A stretch of DNA of 64,000 nt from Candidatus Poribacteria bacterium (GTDB taxonomy: Bacteria > Poribacteria > WGA-4E > WGA-3G). Below are positions 36,075-45,593 of this stretch, piece by piece. The stretch lies in contig JAGFCA010000104.1 in the NCBI GenBank assembly GCA_022394755.1, forward strand, positions 1-64,000, read 5' to 3'. How positions within the stretch are numbered: the stretch's first letter is position 1; each line of letters begins with the position of its first letter. The notes under the pieces are model-generated. The model had not been told where the DNA came from, made no database searches, and worked only from the letters and a program-made list of their open reading frames with translations. Both the position numbers and the translations under genes were made by a program.

Positions 36075-38081
36075 ATGAAAACAGATATAAACAAACTTAG
36101 AGAAGTCATACGTCACCATGAGCGTAAATACTATGTTGATGACCAACCTGAGATTTCCGATGCTGAGTTTGACAAACTCATGCGTGAACTTGAGGAACTT
36201 GAAAAAACATCACCAGACGAGGTTCCATCAGATTCACCGACACAACGGGTTGGAGGGAGTGTATCATTAGGTTCGCGTATACCTCACCGTAGTCCAATGT
36301 TAAGCCTTGATAACTGTTTTGGTAAAGAGGAGTTGCTGGCGTTTGGTGACAGAGTAAACAAAATATTAGAGGATGAACCTGTCGAATATGTTACCGAATT
36401 AAAGATAGATGGATTGGGGGTGTCTTTACTCTATGAGAATGGTATTTTCAGTCGAGGTCTAACACGTGGTGATGGTGAATTTGGTGAGGATGTATCCGGT
36501 AATTTACGAACAATTCGTGCTGTCCCTTTACGGCTAACGGGGGCAGACCCTAATGCTATTCCACCGGTTTTAGAAGTACGGGGCGAGGTGTTTATTCCAA
36601 AACATTTACTTGATGAAATTAATGTACAGCGTGAAGCACAAAAGGAAACACCTTTTGCAAATCCCAGGAATGCTGCCGCTGGTTCTGTCCGTACCCAAAG
36701 TACTTCTGTTACTGCCCAAAGACCTTTAGATATATTTGTCTATTCTCTTAATTACGTAGAGGGCTATGAATTTACCACCCATAGCGAAGCACTTGAAAAA
36801 ATTAAATCTCTCGGTTTCAAATGTAATCCTTATACGCAAGTACATGATTCCCTTGAAGATGTTGTGACATATTATGATGAATGGGTTGCGAAACGTGAGG
36901 ATATACCTTATGAAGTTGATGGAATTGTTGTTAAGGTCAATGATCTTTCACAACAGAACGAACTTGGATCAACAGCTAAAAGTCCGCGATGGGCTACCTC
37001 CTACAAGTTTCCTGCACATAGGTCTACAACGACAATTGAGAAAATAGAAGTCCAGGTTGGTCGTACAGGCGTACTAACACCTGTAGCAATTTTAGCCCCT
37101 GTAAAGCTTGCTGGTGCCACTATTACACATTCTACACTCCATAACGAACAGGAAATTGTTGCTAAAGATATCCGCATTGGTGATACAGTTGTTCTTGAAC
37201 GAGCAGGTGATGTTATCCCTAAAATCCTTGATGTATTAAAGGATAAACGGACTGGTAGTGAAGTTGAGTTTAGTTTTCCTGATCAATGTCCATCTTGTGA
37301 TACACCTGTTCAACGTAGTGAAAGTGAAGTTGCAATAAGGTGTGTAAATGCTGGATGTTCTGCGCAATTAAAACGTAGGATAGAGCATTATGCTTCTCGG
37401 AATGCACTTGAAATTGAAGGATTAGGTCCCGCTACAACCAACCAATTAGTTGATAACGGATTGGTTAGTGATGTTGCCGATCTCTATTCCTTAAAAAGTG
37501 AGAATGTGAGTAAATTGGAGCGAATGGGACCTGGTCTAACGGGTTATCTTATTCATGAGATTGAACGTAGTAAAGAAGCCGCTGCAGCTAAGGTTTTGGT
37601 GGGATTGAGTATATTTCATGTTGGTGAAACTGTTGCTGAGCTTCTCATAGAGCACTTTTTATCTATAGATGCTCTTAGTCAAGCAGATGCAAAATCGATT
37701 GAAGCGATTCCGGGTATTGGTCCACAGATTGCTGAGAGTGTTTGTAGTTTCTTTACGCAAAACCATCAATTGATAGAGAAATTAAAAGCAGCAGGTTTAC
37801 GATGTTTTACTGAAGAAGTTGCCAAGAAACCACCTATTATAGAAGATAGCTTTTTTACTGGAAAAACATTTGTCGTTACTGGTAGTCTTACAGATATGAC
37901 ACGAACGGAAGCATCAACCCAGATTAAGACACGTGGTGGAAAGGTTACATCCAGTGTAACAGGAAAGACAGACTATCTTATTGCCGGTGAAGGTGCAGGA
38001 TCTAAATACGATAAAGCGGTTGAATTAGGTGTGTCGATTCTCACTGCAGAAACATTTTTAGAACAAATAAAAGAAAATTGA
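36075..38081 (+). CDS. ligA: NAD-dependent DNA ligase LigA
   Basis: A 668-aa replicative DNA ligase that seals nicks using NAD+. All domains are in order: Ia domain with YYVDDQPEISDAEFD; adenylation domain with the AMP-accepting Lys in TELKIDGLG; OB fold; Cys4 zinc finger (CPSC and later CVNAGC); helix-hairpin-helix repeats including LSQADAKSIEAIPGIGPQIAE; and a C-terminal BRCT domain starting at FFTGKTFVVTGSL. Length is normal for LigA. Only a weak ribosome binding site is visible before the ATG. Confidence 0.98.
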   Translation: MKTDINKLREVIRHHERKYYVDDQPEISDAEFDKLMRELEELEKTSPDEVPSDSPTQRVGGSVSLGSRIPHRSPMLSLDNCFGKEELLAFGDRVNKILEDEPVEYVTELKIDGLGVSLLYENGIFSRGLTRGDGEFGEDVSGNLRTIRAVPLRLTGADPNAIPPVLEVRGEVFIPKHLLDEINVQREAQKETPFANPRNAAAGSVRTQSTSVTAQRPLDIFVYSLNYVEGYEFTTHSEALEKIKSLGFKCNPYTQVHDSLEDVVTYYDEWVAKREDIPYEVDGIVVKVNDLSQQNELGSTAKSPRWATSYKFPAHRSTTTIEKIEVQVGRTGVLTPVAILAPVKLAGATITHSTLHNEQEIVAKDIRIGDTVVLERAGDVIPKILDVLKDKRTGSEVEFSFPDQCPSCDTPVQRSESEVAIRCVNAGCSAQLKRRIEHYASRNALEIEGLGPATTNQLVDNGLVSDVADLYSLKSENVSKLERMGPGLTGYLIHEIERSKEAAAAKVLVGLSIFHVGETVAELLIEHFLSIDALSQADAKSIEAIPGIGPQIAESVCSFFTQNHQLIEKLKAAGLRCFTEEVAKKPPIIEDSFFTGKTFVVTGSLTDMTRTEASTQIKTRGGKVTSSVTGKTDYLIAGEGAGSKYDKAVELGVSILTAETFLEQIKEN

Positions 38082-38088
38082 ACGATAT

Positions 38089-38120
38089 GTATGTAGGATT
38101 AATATTACATACTATTTTCT
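38089..38120. terminator. Weak hairpin between ligA and the peptidase gene
   Basis: GTATGTA (38089-38095) pairs with TACATAC (38106-38112) and is followed by TATTTTCTT. It lies between convergent genes and may serve as a weak terminator of ligA. Confidence 0.35.
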
Positions 38121-38163
38121 TATAGGCAGTTGTTGAATCTGTGATGGAGAAAGGTATTAGTCG

Positions 38164-38997
38164 TTAGTTAGGGATATGTAGGAAAGTGATAACTTGTTTT
38201 GTATTTGGAATTCGTCGTGAATGTTCAATAATCTTGTCGTTTTTTCCTGCCGAATGATTAGGTTGACACCAATATTCTAACGGAATTTCATCCATTTCAT
38301 CGTCAATACATACCTCATTATTGAATCGAGATGCTAACGCCTTAGGGGGAATTGGCTGTCCGTTAACCAGATAGCAATCTTTATTTTTTCGAAATTTATT
38401 GGAATAAGCAAAATACCGAATGATTCCTGCCTCAGAGAACACAATTGCACAAGCCTGATTAGATAACCTTGTATAATGAATTCCTGTACTTGTAAAAGAT
38501 GTACCGTATTGTGACGCCAAAGTATTGATAGCTGGTAAACCTATCAGTGGAAGTGATGTTGAGTCTACTAAAAAGATAGGAGTAGGCATCAACAGTTCAA
38601 CTGCAAATTGATTGGCTCGAGTTTCACTCTGAAGATATGCTTTTTTTTCTAAATTTTCCTTTGTCCCGTATTCGCTCGGTTTTTCAAATACAGTATTTCG
38701 CTGATCTCCATCTGTATCGTTTTCTAACAGATAGTGTCCAATTTCATGGGCAATGGTAAACTTTCTTCTGGTTTCAGATCGTATACGTGCATTGATGAGG
38801 ATACCTGAAGCACTTCCAACCCGCATCAAACAACCATCACAATTATCAGGAAGTTCCCGTTCCCAAATTACAATCCCAAGTAATTCTGCGATACATCTGG
38901 GGTCAATTGGAAAATCTTGTATTTTTAAGGAGCGAAGGATACCCCACGCTTTAGCAGCGGGACTACCCTTCGTATATTTGAATCGGCTACTCAGCAT
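38164..38997 (-). CDS. ImmA/IrrE family metallopeptidase
   Basis: A 277-aa zinc peptidase of the ImmA/IrrE (COG2856) family with HEIGH in FTIAHEIGHYLLEND and the third ligand region ETRANQFAVELLMP. Members cleave DNA-binding repressors encoded beside them. I start at the ATG at 38997, which overlaps the end of the regulator gene by 11 bp and would give translational coupling; an ATG 60 bases upstream lies deep inside the regulator gene. The C-terminal 100 residues are less conserved and probably sense a signal. Confidence 0.85.
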   Translation of the reverse strand: MLSSRFKYTKGSPAAKAWGILRSLKIQDFPIDPRCIAELLGIVIWERELPDNCDGCLMRVGSASGILINARIRSETRRKFTIAHEIGHYLLENDTDGDQRNTVFEKPSEYGTKENLEKKAYLQSETRANQFAVELLMPTPIFLVDSTSLPLIGLPAINTLASQYGTSFTSTGIHYTRLSNQACAIVFSEAGIIRYFAYSNKFRKNKDCYLVNGQPIPPKALASRFNNEVCIDDEMDEIPLEYWCQPNHSAGKNDKIIEHSRRIPNTKQVITFLHIPN

Positions 38998-39352
38998 CCT
39001 CTGAACCTTCGCCTGGTAGTGATTCTGCTTTTGACTTAAGAAATGCATAGAATTCATAAAGTGTGTCTTTATCTTTTTCTGTAAATTCCATCATTCCTCT
39101 GAACATCAAGTTGACCTTTGGATCAGCCAGTAAATCGTCATAACCCCGCTCTTTTTTCCCAAGCAGGAAATCAGTTGTAACCTTCAATGCATCGGACAAA
39201 CTTGAAAGTGTATTAAAAGAAGGTTTACGAGTTCCAGACTCAAACTGGGAAATGGCGGCAGGAGTTAAATTCGCTGCTTTTGCCAATTCTGTTTGTGTCA
39301 TTTTAAGCTCACGACGGCGTTGTTTTATACGCGAAATGACTTCGTCACTCAT
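38987..39352 (-). CDS. XRE family transcriptional regulator
   Basis: A 121-aa regulator with an N-terminal Cro/C1-type helix-turn-helix (RRRELKMTQTELAKAANLTPAAISQFESGTRKPS, residues 11-44) and a helical C-terminal part. It overlaps the ImmA/IrrE peptidase gene, the same arrangement as ImmR-ImmA or DdrO-IrrE, in which the peptidase destroys the repressor under stress. Its target genes are unknown. An inverted repeat at 39383-39405 may be its own operator. Confidence 0.88.
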   Translation of the reverse strand: MSDEVISRIKQRRRELKMTQTELAKAANLTPAAISQFESGTRKPSFNTLSSLSDALKVTTDFLLGKKERGYDDLLADPKVNLMFRGMMEFTEKDKDTLYEFYAFLKSKAESLPGEGSEDAE

Positions 39353-39382
39353 ATTATAATTCCTTTATGTATATAATTGAAG

Positions 39383-39405
39383 ATTAAGGAATGCAAAACC
39401 TTAAT
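39383..39405. promoter_or_regulatory. Possible operator of the XRE regulator
   Basis: ATTAAGG (39383-39389) and CCTTAAT (39399-39405) form an inverted repeat with a 9-bp spacer, about 30 bp upstream of the regulator's start codon. Such a position suits autoregulation. Confidence 0.35.
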
Positions 39406-40077
39406 GATTTTGATACAAAAAAAATTCATGTTCGTCTTCCACCTTATTTACACTTTACTCTTGTAAAATAATGATTCTGCGTCCCTCTCAAACTAATGGT
39501 AAATTGAATCTGAATATCAACATGATTAATTTACGTTATAAATACAAGATATAATTAATGAAAAACGTGAAATATAGTTTAACATAAGATTTTATTTATT
39601 GCAAATAAATTTTTTAGGAACTAAGTAATACGTCTAAGTGTGAATTTATTAAATTCAGAAATATATAACACATAGTAAACTGTAATCGAATGAGACAAAG
39701 GTACGCTCTAATGGCATGATACAATTCTTTGGCTGTTAATCCTAATATACTCTAAATCTCTTGTAGGATTATCAAGTTTAGTAATCCAAGGTTGAGATTG
39801 AAAATGTCATGAGTATGAATACTAAATTTATCAATTGAGTAAGAATGTGAGAACATAAAATACACATAATTGTATTAACACAAATTTTTTAATTGACCTT
39901 AGATAGTAAGAATTATTTTACAATTAGCAATATTAAAAATCGTAGTTAGAGCTTCTTTTAATTGAATATAACACAATATTATAGAAAATATGATTTGAAG
40001 GATGTTTCTTATATTATATTTTGAAACCTACTAACCGAGGTAGTCAATGAATTTACATATCACAAATTGAAAGTCTA

Positions 40078-40086
40078 TGGTATAAT
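40078..40086 (+). promoter_or_regulatory. Extended -10 promoter of the phosphohexomutase gene
   Basis: TGGTATAAT carries a perfect -10 hexamer (40081-40086) and the TGn extension; no good -35 is present, as expected for this class. The start codon lies 25 bp downstream, so the leader is very short. Confidence 0.5.
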
Positions 40087-40110
40087 ATCGAAAAGTAACG
40101 GAGAGTTGAG

Positions 40111-42303
40111 ATGGTTATTGCTGTAGATACAGCTTATCTTGAAGAACGAAATCGAACAGAAAAACAATTATTTTCAGTTGTTGAACAAAACACACCAAAT
40201 GACATCAAAGAACCCCTATTTCCTCAAGATGAACCTAATGCCTTCACGTTCATACTCAATAAGGAAGTAGTTGACCGTTTGAAGTTATGGGATTGGTATA
40301 GAAATTATGCAAAGGAAGCACAGGTATCAACTGCTGGAATACGAGGTCCACAGAATATACTTTACCCTTGGGATACAAGGTTTCCAATAAATCAGATTGG
40401 TGTTATTTTAGCTACGCTTGGTAAAAGCCTTGTAGCGAAAGAATCGTCAGAAGGAGTAAAAATAAAAAAACTTGCTGGATGTGAGGTGCGTTATAATTCA
40501 CAGAAATATGTTGAATTCATCGCACGGATCCAAGCAGCAAATAATATAACGACATATGTTCCAAAAGGTTTTGGCACCCTGCCGATATGGATGGCATCAT
40601 TTCTAATTTATATTTTAGATTTGGATGGTGGGGAACATGTAACCTCAAGTCATTCAGTTAGTACAAAGAATGCAACTAAAGATCTCAACAATCAAGGAAG
40701 TCAATATTTACCAGTAGAGTCAATGCAGTTTGTAAAAAAAATCGAAGAGATACTAAAAACTGCTGAAACAAAAGGGTATACAATTGAATTTAGTTCTGTT
40801 GATCACGAAAACATTGACTATGAAAGGTTAGACGAACTTCATGATGGTATACATCTCTATGTTGGCTACCTAAAAAGTGGAGTTGCAACTGACGCTAATC
40901 TTAAGCTGATTCGTGAGGAAAGACCATCTATTGTAGTCGATTGTGTCGGTGGTTGTATGTACCGTCCTATGCGTTCTATTTTTGAGCGATTAGGTATTGC
41001 GGATTCCGTTCGCTGGCTACATGTTGAACCTGATCCATTATACCACAACATCGGAAAGTTAGATAGAAATCCAAAAACTGGTAATAGTGAGTTCTATGAC
41101 CTGGGTTGCGATTTTAGTATAATTGATGTAGTTAAATCTGCAGAGTATGCCTCGAAACTAAAAGATCTACCCATTGGAACTGTCATTGAAACGACTGATC
41201 CGGATGGAGACCGTCTAATTGTTTGTGAGATAGAGCCTATCTCACGGTCAGAATTTTTAGATCTGCTTGGTATCACATATTTAACCCTTGATGAAGAACG
41301 ACTTTTGACAGTCTATACCCCAAATCAGGCTTTTCTGATGTTGATGGATTTTCATAGAAAACAGCTGATTACAGCAGGTCTATGGGAAAAGTATCCGCGT
41401 TTTATGATAAAGACCACACCTTCGGCACTTGCTTGGGATCAGTGGGGATCTACTAATAATGTGAATGTAATCAACGTTCCAGTAGGTTTTAAAGAAATCG
41501 CTTCAGTGATGAAAAAGATTGAACGACAACTTGTTGATACACCAGATGAAGATGTGGTTGTTCAGGATGTTTTTGGTAATACTGTGAATCTGGGTATACA
41601 ACCGCGTTTGGTGTTTGCCGGTGAAGAGAGTGGAGGAATGATAACTGGACCTGAAGAGTTGATACGTAGTCAAGGTGGCAGGTCTGCCATTGCAATGCGT
41701 GAAAAATCTGCTGGGGAATCTATGGTATTGGTGACTGCTCTTGCTGCACATTGTAAAAAGCTGGACATACCCTTATCAGATTATCTTGATACTGTTTTTA
41801 ATGAAAGTCGAATTACTGCAACTTGTGATGTGAGAGAAGATATTACCTATTACAACGAGTCTGAACCGAATCCAGAAAAACTAAGAAGTGCAAAATTGGA
41901 AGGGGAGGCTAAACGGGATAAGAACGATCTATTCTTTATAGGACTTGCAATTGCCTTACGTGAAGGAAAAATTGATATAAATCAAGTACGACAAATTCTA
42001 TTAGAAACACTACCAGACCTCGATTTTTCTTCTCTTGAGAATTTACTATTTGTAGGTGATGGGAGTTATCTGATTTTTCGTGATATGTTTGTTGAAATTC
42101 GAAAATCAGGTACAGATGCAAAAACGAAGGCATATGCCTCTGGACCTGATAAGGATGTATGTCGTAAATATGCGAAGTCATTTGGGGAAGTGAGTGGGAA
42201 TTTGACGCAATCCTACATAGAGCACGTTGGACAGAATTATCTTCAAGATGTGGAAAGTAAAGCACAACAAATTTATGAGGAGTTTCAATCAAATCAGGTA
42301 TGA
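40111..42303 (+). CDS. Phosphohexomutase superfamily protein (phosphoglucomutase-like)
   Basis: A 730-aa protein of the alpha-D-phosphohexomutase superfamily, which moves a phosphate between the C1 and C6 hydroxyls of a hexose. N-terminal landmark AGIRGPQNILYP (75-86), phosphoserine loop VTSSHSVS (177-184), metal loop DPDGDRL (from 363) and sugar-specificity loop GEESGG (about 504). The serine loop departs from the common TASHNP form, and at 730 residues it is longer than usual enzymes (450-600). CGGAGAG precedes the ATG. Substrate could be glucose, mannose or an amino sugar phosphate. Confidence 0.75.
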   Translation: MVIAVDTAYLEERNRTEKQLFSVVEQNTPNDIKEPLFPQDEPNAFTFILNKEVVDRLKLWDWYRNYAKEAQVSTAGIRGPQNILYPWDTRFPINQIGVILATLGKSLVAKESSEGVKIKKLAGCEVRYNSQKYVEFIARIQAANNITTYVPKGFGTLPIWMASFLIYILDLDGGEHVTSSHSVSTKNATKDLNNQGSQYLPVESMQFVKKIEEILKTAETKGYTIEFSSVDHENIDYERLDELHDGIHLYVGYLKSGVATDANLKLIREERPSIVVDCVGGCMYRPMRSIFERLGIADSVRWLHVEPDPLYHNIGKLDRNPKTGNSEFYDLGCDFSIIDVVKSAEYASKLKDLPIGTVIETTDPDGDRLIVCEIEPISRSEFLDLLGITYLTLDEERLLTVYTPNQAFLMLMDFHRKQLITAGLWEKYPRFMIKTTPSALAWDQWGSTNNVNVINVPVGFKEIASVMKKIERQLVDTPDEDVVVQDVFGNTVNLGIQPRLVFAGEESGGMITGPEELIRSQGGRSAIAMREKSAGESMVLVTALAAHCKKLDIPLSDYLDTVFNESRITATCDVREDITYYNESEPNPEKLRSAKLEGEAKRDKNDLFFIGLAIALREGKIDINQVRQILLETLPDLDFSSLENLLFVGDGSYLIFRDMFVEIRKSGTDAKTKAYASGPDKDVCRKYAKSFGEVSGNLTQSYIEHVGQNYLQDVESKAQQIYEEFQSNQV

Positions 42304-42344
42304 AATATAACATATTTAGACAAACTACTATAAAGGAGAATCCT

Positions 42345-43409
42345 ATGGTCAGAATAAATATCACATTTTTCATAGCATTGATAGCAATCGTAGGTTTTTT
42401 CACCCTTACGATAGCTGATGCGAAATGGACAGTACTCCGTGAAGATGATATCCTTCGAGGTGACGGAATTGAGGGCATGTTGCAGGATGTTTATTTTACT
42501 GATAATCAGAATGGATTGGTGGTAGGAAATGGTGGTTTAATGCTTGTGACAACTGATGGTGGAAAGACCTGGACGAAAAAGGATGTAAATATGCAACCAC
42601 CTGGATCACGACAAGGAGCTGGAGGACCTCCGGGTGGATTTGGCCGTGGTGGTTCACCGGCACTTAATACTATCTACTTTGTAGATGAAAAAATCGGGTT
42701 TATCACTGGAGAAAGAGGTATGATCCTGAAAACAGAAGATGGTGGTGAAACCTGGAATCGTAAAATAGCGAGAAATGAGAGTAGTGGACAGAATAATAAC
42801 CCTCGACCAATTCGGGCAAGGTTATTAGGAATTCAGATGATAAGCGATACAACAGGTTTTATTGCAGGATCGGAAAATACTATTCTTAAAACTACTGACG
42901 GTGGTGAAACTTGGATAGGAAGTTCAGAACGCGCTCGTGTTGGGGAAACACGAAATAATCTTGAAAATATATGGTTCGTTTCATCCACCAACGGTTGGAT
43001 TATCGGATCATTTGGTACACTTCTACACACTACCAATGGTGGAGAATCATGGGAGAAACGTCAAGCAGGATTTGATAATAATTTGTTCGGTATTCACTTT
43101 TTTGATGAAAAGACTGGGTGGATTTGTGGACAAGAAGGGTTAATTTTGCACACCAACGATGGTGTTACATGGAAACAACAAGAAACCAATTCCATTGATA
43201 ATTTATATGATATTTTCTTTATTGATAATATGATAGGTTGGGCAGTTGGGGATTATAGTGCTGTGCTACATACCACGGATGGAGGTAAAACATGGAATGC
43301 TTCAAAAGCAGGTGGAAGTGGAACAATTAAAGGTATACATGCCACAGATAAAAATCATTGCTGGACAGTTGATGATTGGGGCGTGATTTCAGCTTTTAAG
43401 GATGAATAG
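42345..43409 (+). CDS. Secreted Ycf48/BNR-type seven-bladed propeller protein
   Basis: A 354-aa exported protein with a signal peptide (about 1-26, ending TIADA) and about seven repeats of the BNR/Ycf48 type, each with a T-x-D/N-G-G-x-T/S-W core: VTTDGGKTWTKK, KTEDGGETWNRK, KTTDGGETWIGS, HTTNGGESWEKR, HTNDGVTWKQQ, HTTDGGKTWNAS and a final short one. The plant/cyanobacterial relative (HCF136) assists photosystem II assembly, but here no such role is expected. I start at the ATG at 42345 with AAAGGAG; an ATG at 42300 overlaps the upstream gene. Confidence 0.8.
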   Translation: MVRINITFFIALIAIVGFFTLTIADAKWTVLREDDILRGDGIEGMLQDVYFTDNQNGLVVGNGGLMLVTTDGGKTWTKKDVNMQPPGSRQGAGGPPGGFGRGGSPALNTIYFVDEKIGFITGERGMILKTEDGGETWNRKIARNESSGQNNNPRPIRARLLGIQMISDTTGFIAGSENTILKTTDGGETWIGSSERARVGETRNNLENIWFVSSTNGWIIGSFGTLLHTTNGGESWEKRQAGFDNNLFGIHFFDEKTGWICGQEGLILHTNDGVTWKQQETNSIDNLYDIFFIDNMIGWAVGDYSAVLHTTDGGKTWNASKAGGSGTIKGIHATDKNHCWTVDDWGVISAFKDE

Positions 43410-43474
43410 GATTTTATATACGGTCTAAAAATACAGACCACCTACGTAATTATCAGTATATCATGGAGATACGA

Positions 43475-44686
43475 ATGTCAGAACAGAAAAGTCATAAAGT
43501 TACAATGCTTGGGTCTGGTCTTATTGGAATGTTTTACACAATGACCATGCACAACCAACGAGGTGCCGACAGGGTACATTCTGTATACTCTCGTCGCGAA
43601 GAACGGGCAACAGCATTTGCTGAAGAATGGAATATACCGCATGCAACAACAGATATAGAAGAAGCAATTAATCATCCAGATACGGATGTTGTAGTCATCG
43701 GATTACCGAATAATTTACACCTGAAGGCAGTAGAACTTTCTGCAAAAGCCGGCAAGGCAATCCTATGTACAAAACCGCTAGGACGAACGAGTGAAGAAGC
43801 AAAAGCAATGCTTGATATTGTTGAAAACGCTGGTGTGTTTGGGGGCTATCTTGAAGATTTAGTTTATCCCCCGAAGACTTTGAAGGCATTAGAGTCCGTA
43901 CAAAACGGCGCGTTAGGGAAAATCTTATGGGTACGGTCTCGCGAAACACATCCAGGTCCACATAGTGATTGGTTTTGGGATTTGGAACAAGCAGGTGGCG
44001 GGGCAATCGTTGATATGGGGTGTCATTGTATTGAGATTATTAGAAATTTCGTCGGAAAAGATAATAAACCACTTGAGGTGATGTGTTGGGCGGACACACT
44101 TGTCCATCCAATAGATGCTGAAGATCATGGAATTGCTCTAATACGTTTTGAAAGTGGTGCGATGGGACAGTTTGAAGTGAGTTGGGCATTTCGAGGGGGT
44201 ATGGATTTACGTGATGAGGTATCTGGCAGTGAAGGAACAATTTGGTTGAATCACTGGCTACGGACCGGTTTTGAGATGTTTTCTGCTGTTGGTCAAGAAG
44301 GTTATGTTGCCGAAAAAGCAGAAAGTGACACGGGTTGGTTATTTCCTGTTGGTGATGAGGTGGCAGAACTTGGCTACCGGGATATGTTCTTGGATATGTT
44401 CAATGCTATTGATGAAGAACGTGAACCACTTGAAACCTTTTATGATGGGTATGTAGTAAATGCTATCATTGATGCTTGTTATAAATCTGCTAAGTCTAAA
44501 CAGTGGGAGAGTGTTGAAATTGAAGATTGGCGTGGATCATTAGCAACTGAGGATATCCATGCAAGTAAGACAGATGCTGATGAACGTCTTGCACATCTTA
44601 AAGATGAACGGATGCCTGATGGTAGAATGAAACGTATCTATAGAGACCGACAGACTGGTGAGATAATCGAAAAAGTTGAAGAATAA
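43475..44686 (+). CDS. Gfo/Idh/MocA family oxidoreductase
   Basis: A 403-aa NAD(P)-dependent oxidoreductase acting on sugars or cyclitols. The Rossmann loop is MLGSGLIGMFY, the dinucleotide-domain end is VVIGLPNNLHLK, and the catalytic-lysine motif is CTKPLGRTSEEA; the C-terminal domain begins near GYLEDLVYPP. I start at the ATG at 43475, which has GGAG seven bases upstream; an ATG twelve bases earlier overlaps that site. The adjacent PhyH gene begins 24 bp downstream, which suggests the two share a pathway, but the substrate is unknown. Confidence 0.9.
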   Translation: MSEQKSHKVTMLGSGLIGMFYTMTMHNQRGADRVHSVYSRREERATAFAEEWNIPHATTDIEEAINHPDTDVVVIGLPNNLHLKAVELSAKAGKAILCTKPLGRTSEEAKAMLDIVENAGVFGGYLEDLVYPPKTLKALESVQNGALGKILWVRSRETHPGPHSDWFWDLEQAGGGAIVDMGCHCIEIIRNFVGKDNKPLEVMCWADTLVHPIDAEDHGIALIRFESGAMGQFEVSWAFRGGMDLRDEVSGSEGTIWLNHWLRTGFEMFSAVGQEGYVAEKAESDTGWLFPVGDEVAELGYRDMFLDMFNAIDEEREPLETFYDGYVVNAIIDACYKSAKSKQWESVEIEDWRGSLATEDIHASKTDADERLAHLKDERMPDGRMKRIYRDRQTGEIIEKVEE

Positions 44687-44710
44687 ATTTGACTATTATT
44701 GGATGTTATT

Positions 44711-45556
44711 ATGGATACAAGTTGGCTTGATTACTGTGCTACTGCTGATCAACTAAAATCGTTTAATGATAACGGATACCTAATTGTTGAGGACGCAATT
44801 AGTCAGGAGATGGTGGATGCGTTAGAGATAGTGGCTGACCGTCTTGATGCTGAGGAACGTGAGAAAACAGGATTAGCCTCACATAAATTATTATCAAAGT
44901 TCCGTACTATTCTTGATGATGACATTTTATTAGAACTGCTTGACAACAAGAAAGTTTTTCCGCTGCTATGGGATATTTTAGGATGGAATATCCAACTGTA
45001 TATTTCACATCTTATCATGTATCCGCCTGAACCGTCTGAAACAAAACGTATTGAAAAAGCTGCACATTGGCATCAAGATGGAGGACGACCTGTTCCAGAA
45101 ATGGAACGACCGCATCCTCGTCTCTCATTAAAGGTAAGTTACTGGTTAACTGATGTTACGTATCGTGACAATGGTGCCATGCGGCTTATTCCTGGGAGTC
45201 ACAAACTTGATTTATTACCACCACGAGATGACCCTGATTCTGATCCAGAAGGAGCTATAGACCTTCTTGTCAAACGCGGTACAGCAGTACTGTTTGATAG
45301 AAGAATGTGGCATTCAAGGGGTTGGAATTTCTCTAATATAACACGGAAAGTCTTCTTTATAGGGTATAGTTATCGATGGTTACGTGGTTTGGATTACAAT
45401 CTGATGCCACAAGAAATTTTGGATAAGTGTGATCCGATTCGACGTCAGTTGTTAGGTGATGGTGTGGATATTAAGGGTTGGTGGCAACCCACTGATGCTG
45501 ATGTACCATTGAAGACTTGGATTGCGGAGCATCGCGGTGAGGAGTATGTTCGTTAA
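44711..45556 (+). CDS. Phytanoyl-CoA dioxygenase (PhyH) family protein
   Basis: A 281-aa Fe(II)/2-oxoglutarate oxygenase. The facial triad reads His121 and Asp123 (HWHQDGG) and His201 (MWHSRGWN); Arg212 follows for 2-oxoglutarate. IPGSHK, common in this family, is present. I start at the ATG at 44711; a TTG twelve bases earlier is possible but has no clear ribosome binding site. It lies just after the Gfo/Idh/MocA gene and is probably co-transcribed. Confidence 0.87.
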   Translation: MDTSWLDYCATADQLKSFNDNGYLIVEDAISQEMVDALEIVADRLDAEEREKTGLASHKLLSKFRTILDDDILLELLDNKKVFPLLWDILGWNIQLYISHLIMYPPEPSETKRIEKAAHWHQDGGRPVPEMERPHPRLSLKVSYWLTDVTYRDNGAMRLIPGSHKLDLLPPRDDPDSDPEGAIDLLVKRGTAVLFDRRMWHSRGWNFSNITRKVFFIGYSYRWLRGLDYNLMPQEILDKCDPIRRQLLGDGVDIKGWWQPTDADVPLKTWIAEHRGEEYVR

Positions 45557-45593
45557 ACAAGTGTATAAAATCTACTCTAAGGTCTAATGCAAT

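Larger units (their letters stand above)
39353..40110. other. AT-rich intergenic region
   Basis: A 758-bp gap between divergently transcribed genes. Apart from an inverted repeat near the regulator start and an extended -10 element before the phosphomutase, I see nothing in it. Confidence 0.5.

Noticed and set aside
42345..43409. Photosystem II assembly factor
   Set aside because: Only the propeller repeat family is shared; nothing else in the window suggests photosynthesis.
43410..43474. Small hairpin (GGTCT...AGACC) after the Ycf48-like gene as terminator
   Set aside because: The stem has only five base pairs and no T tract follows.
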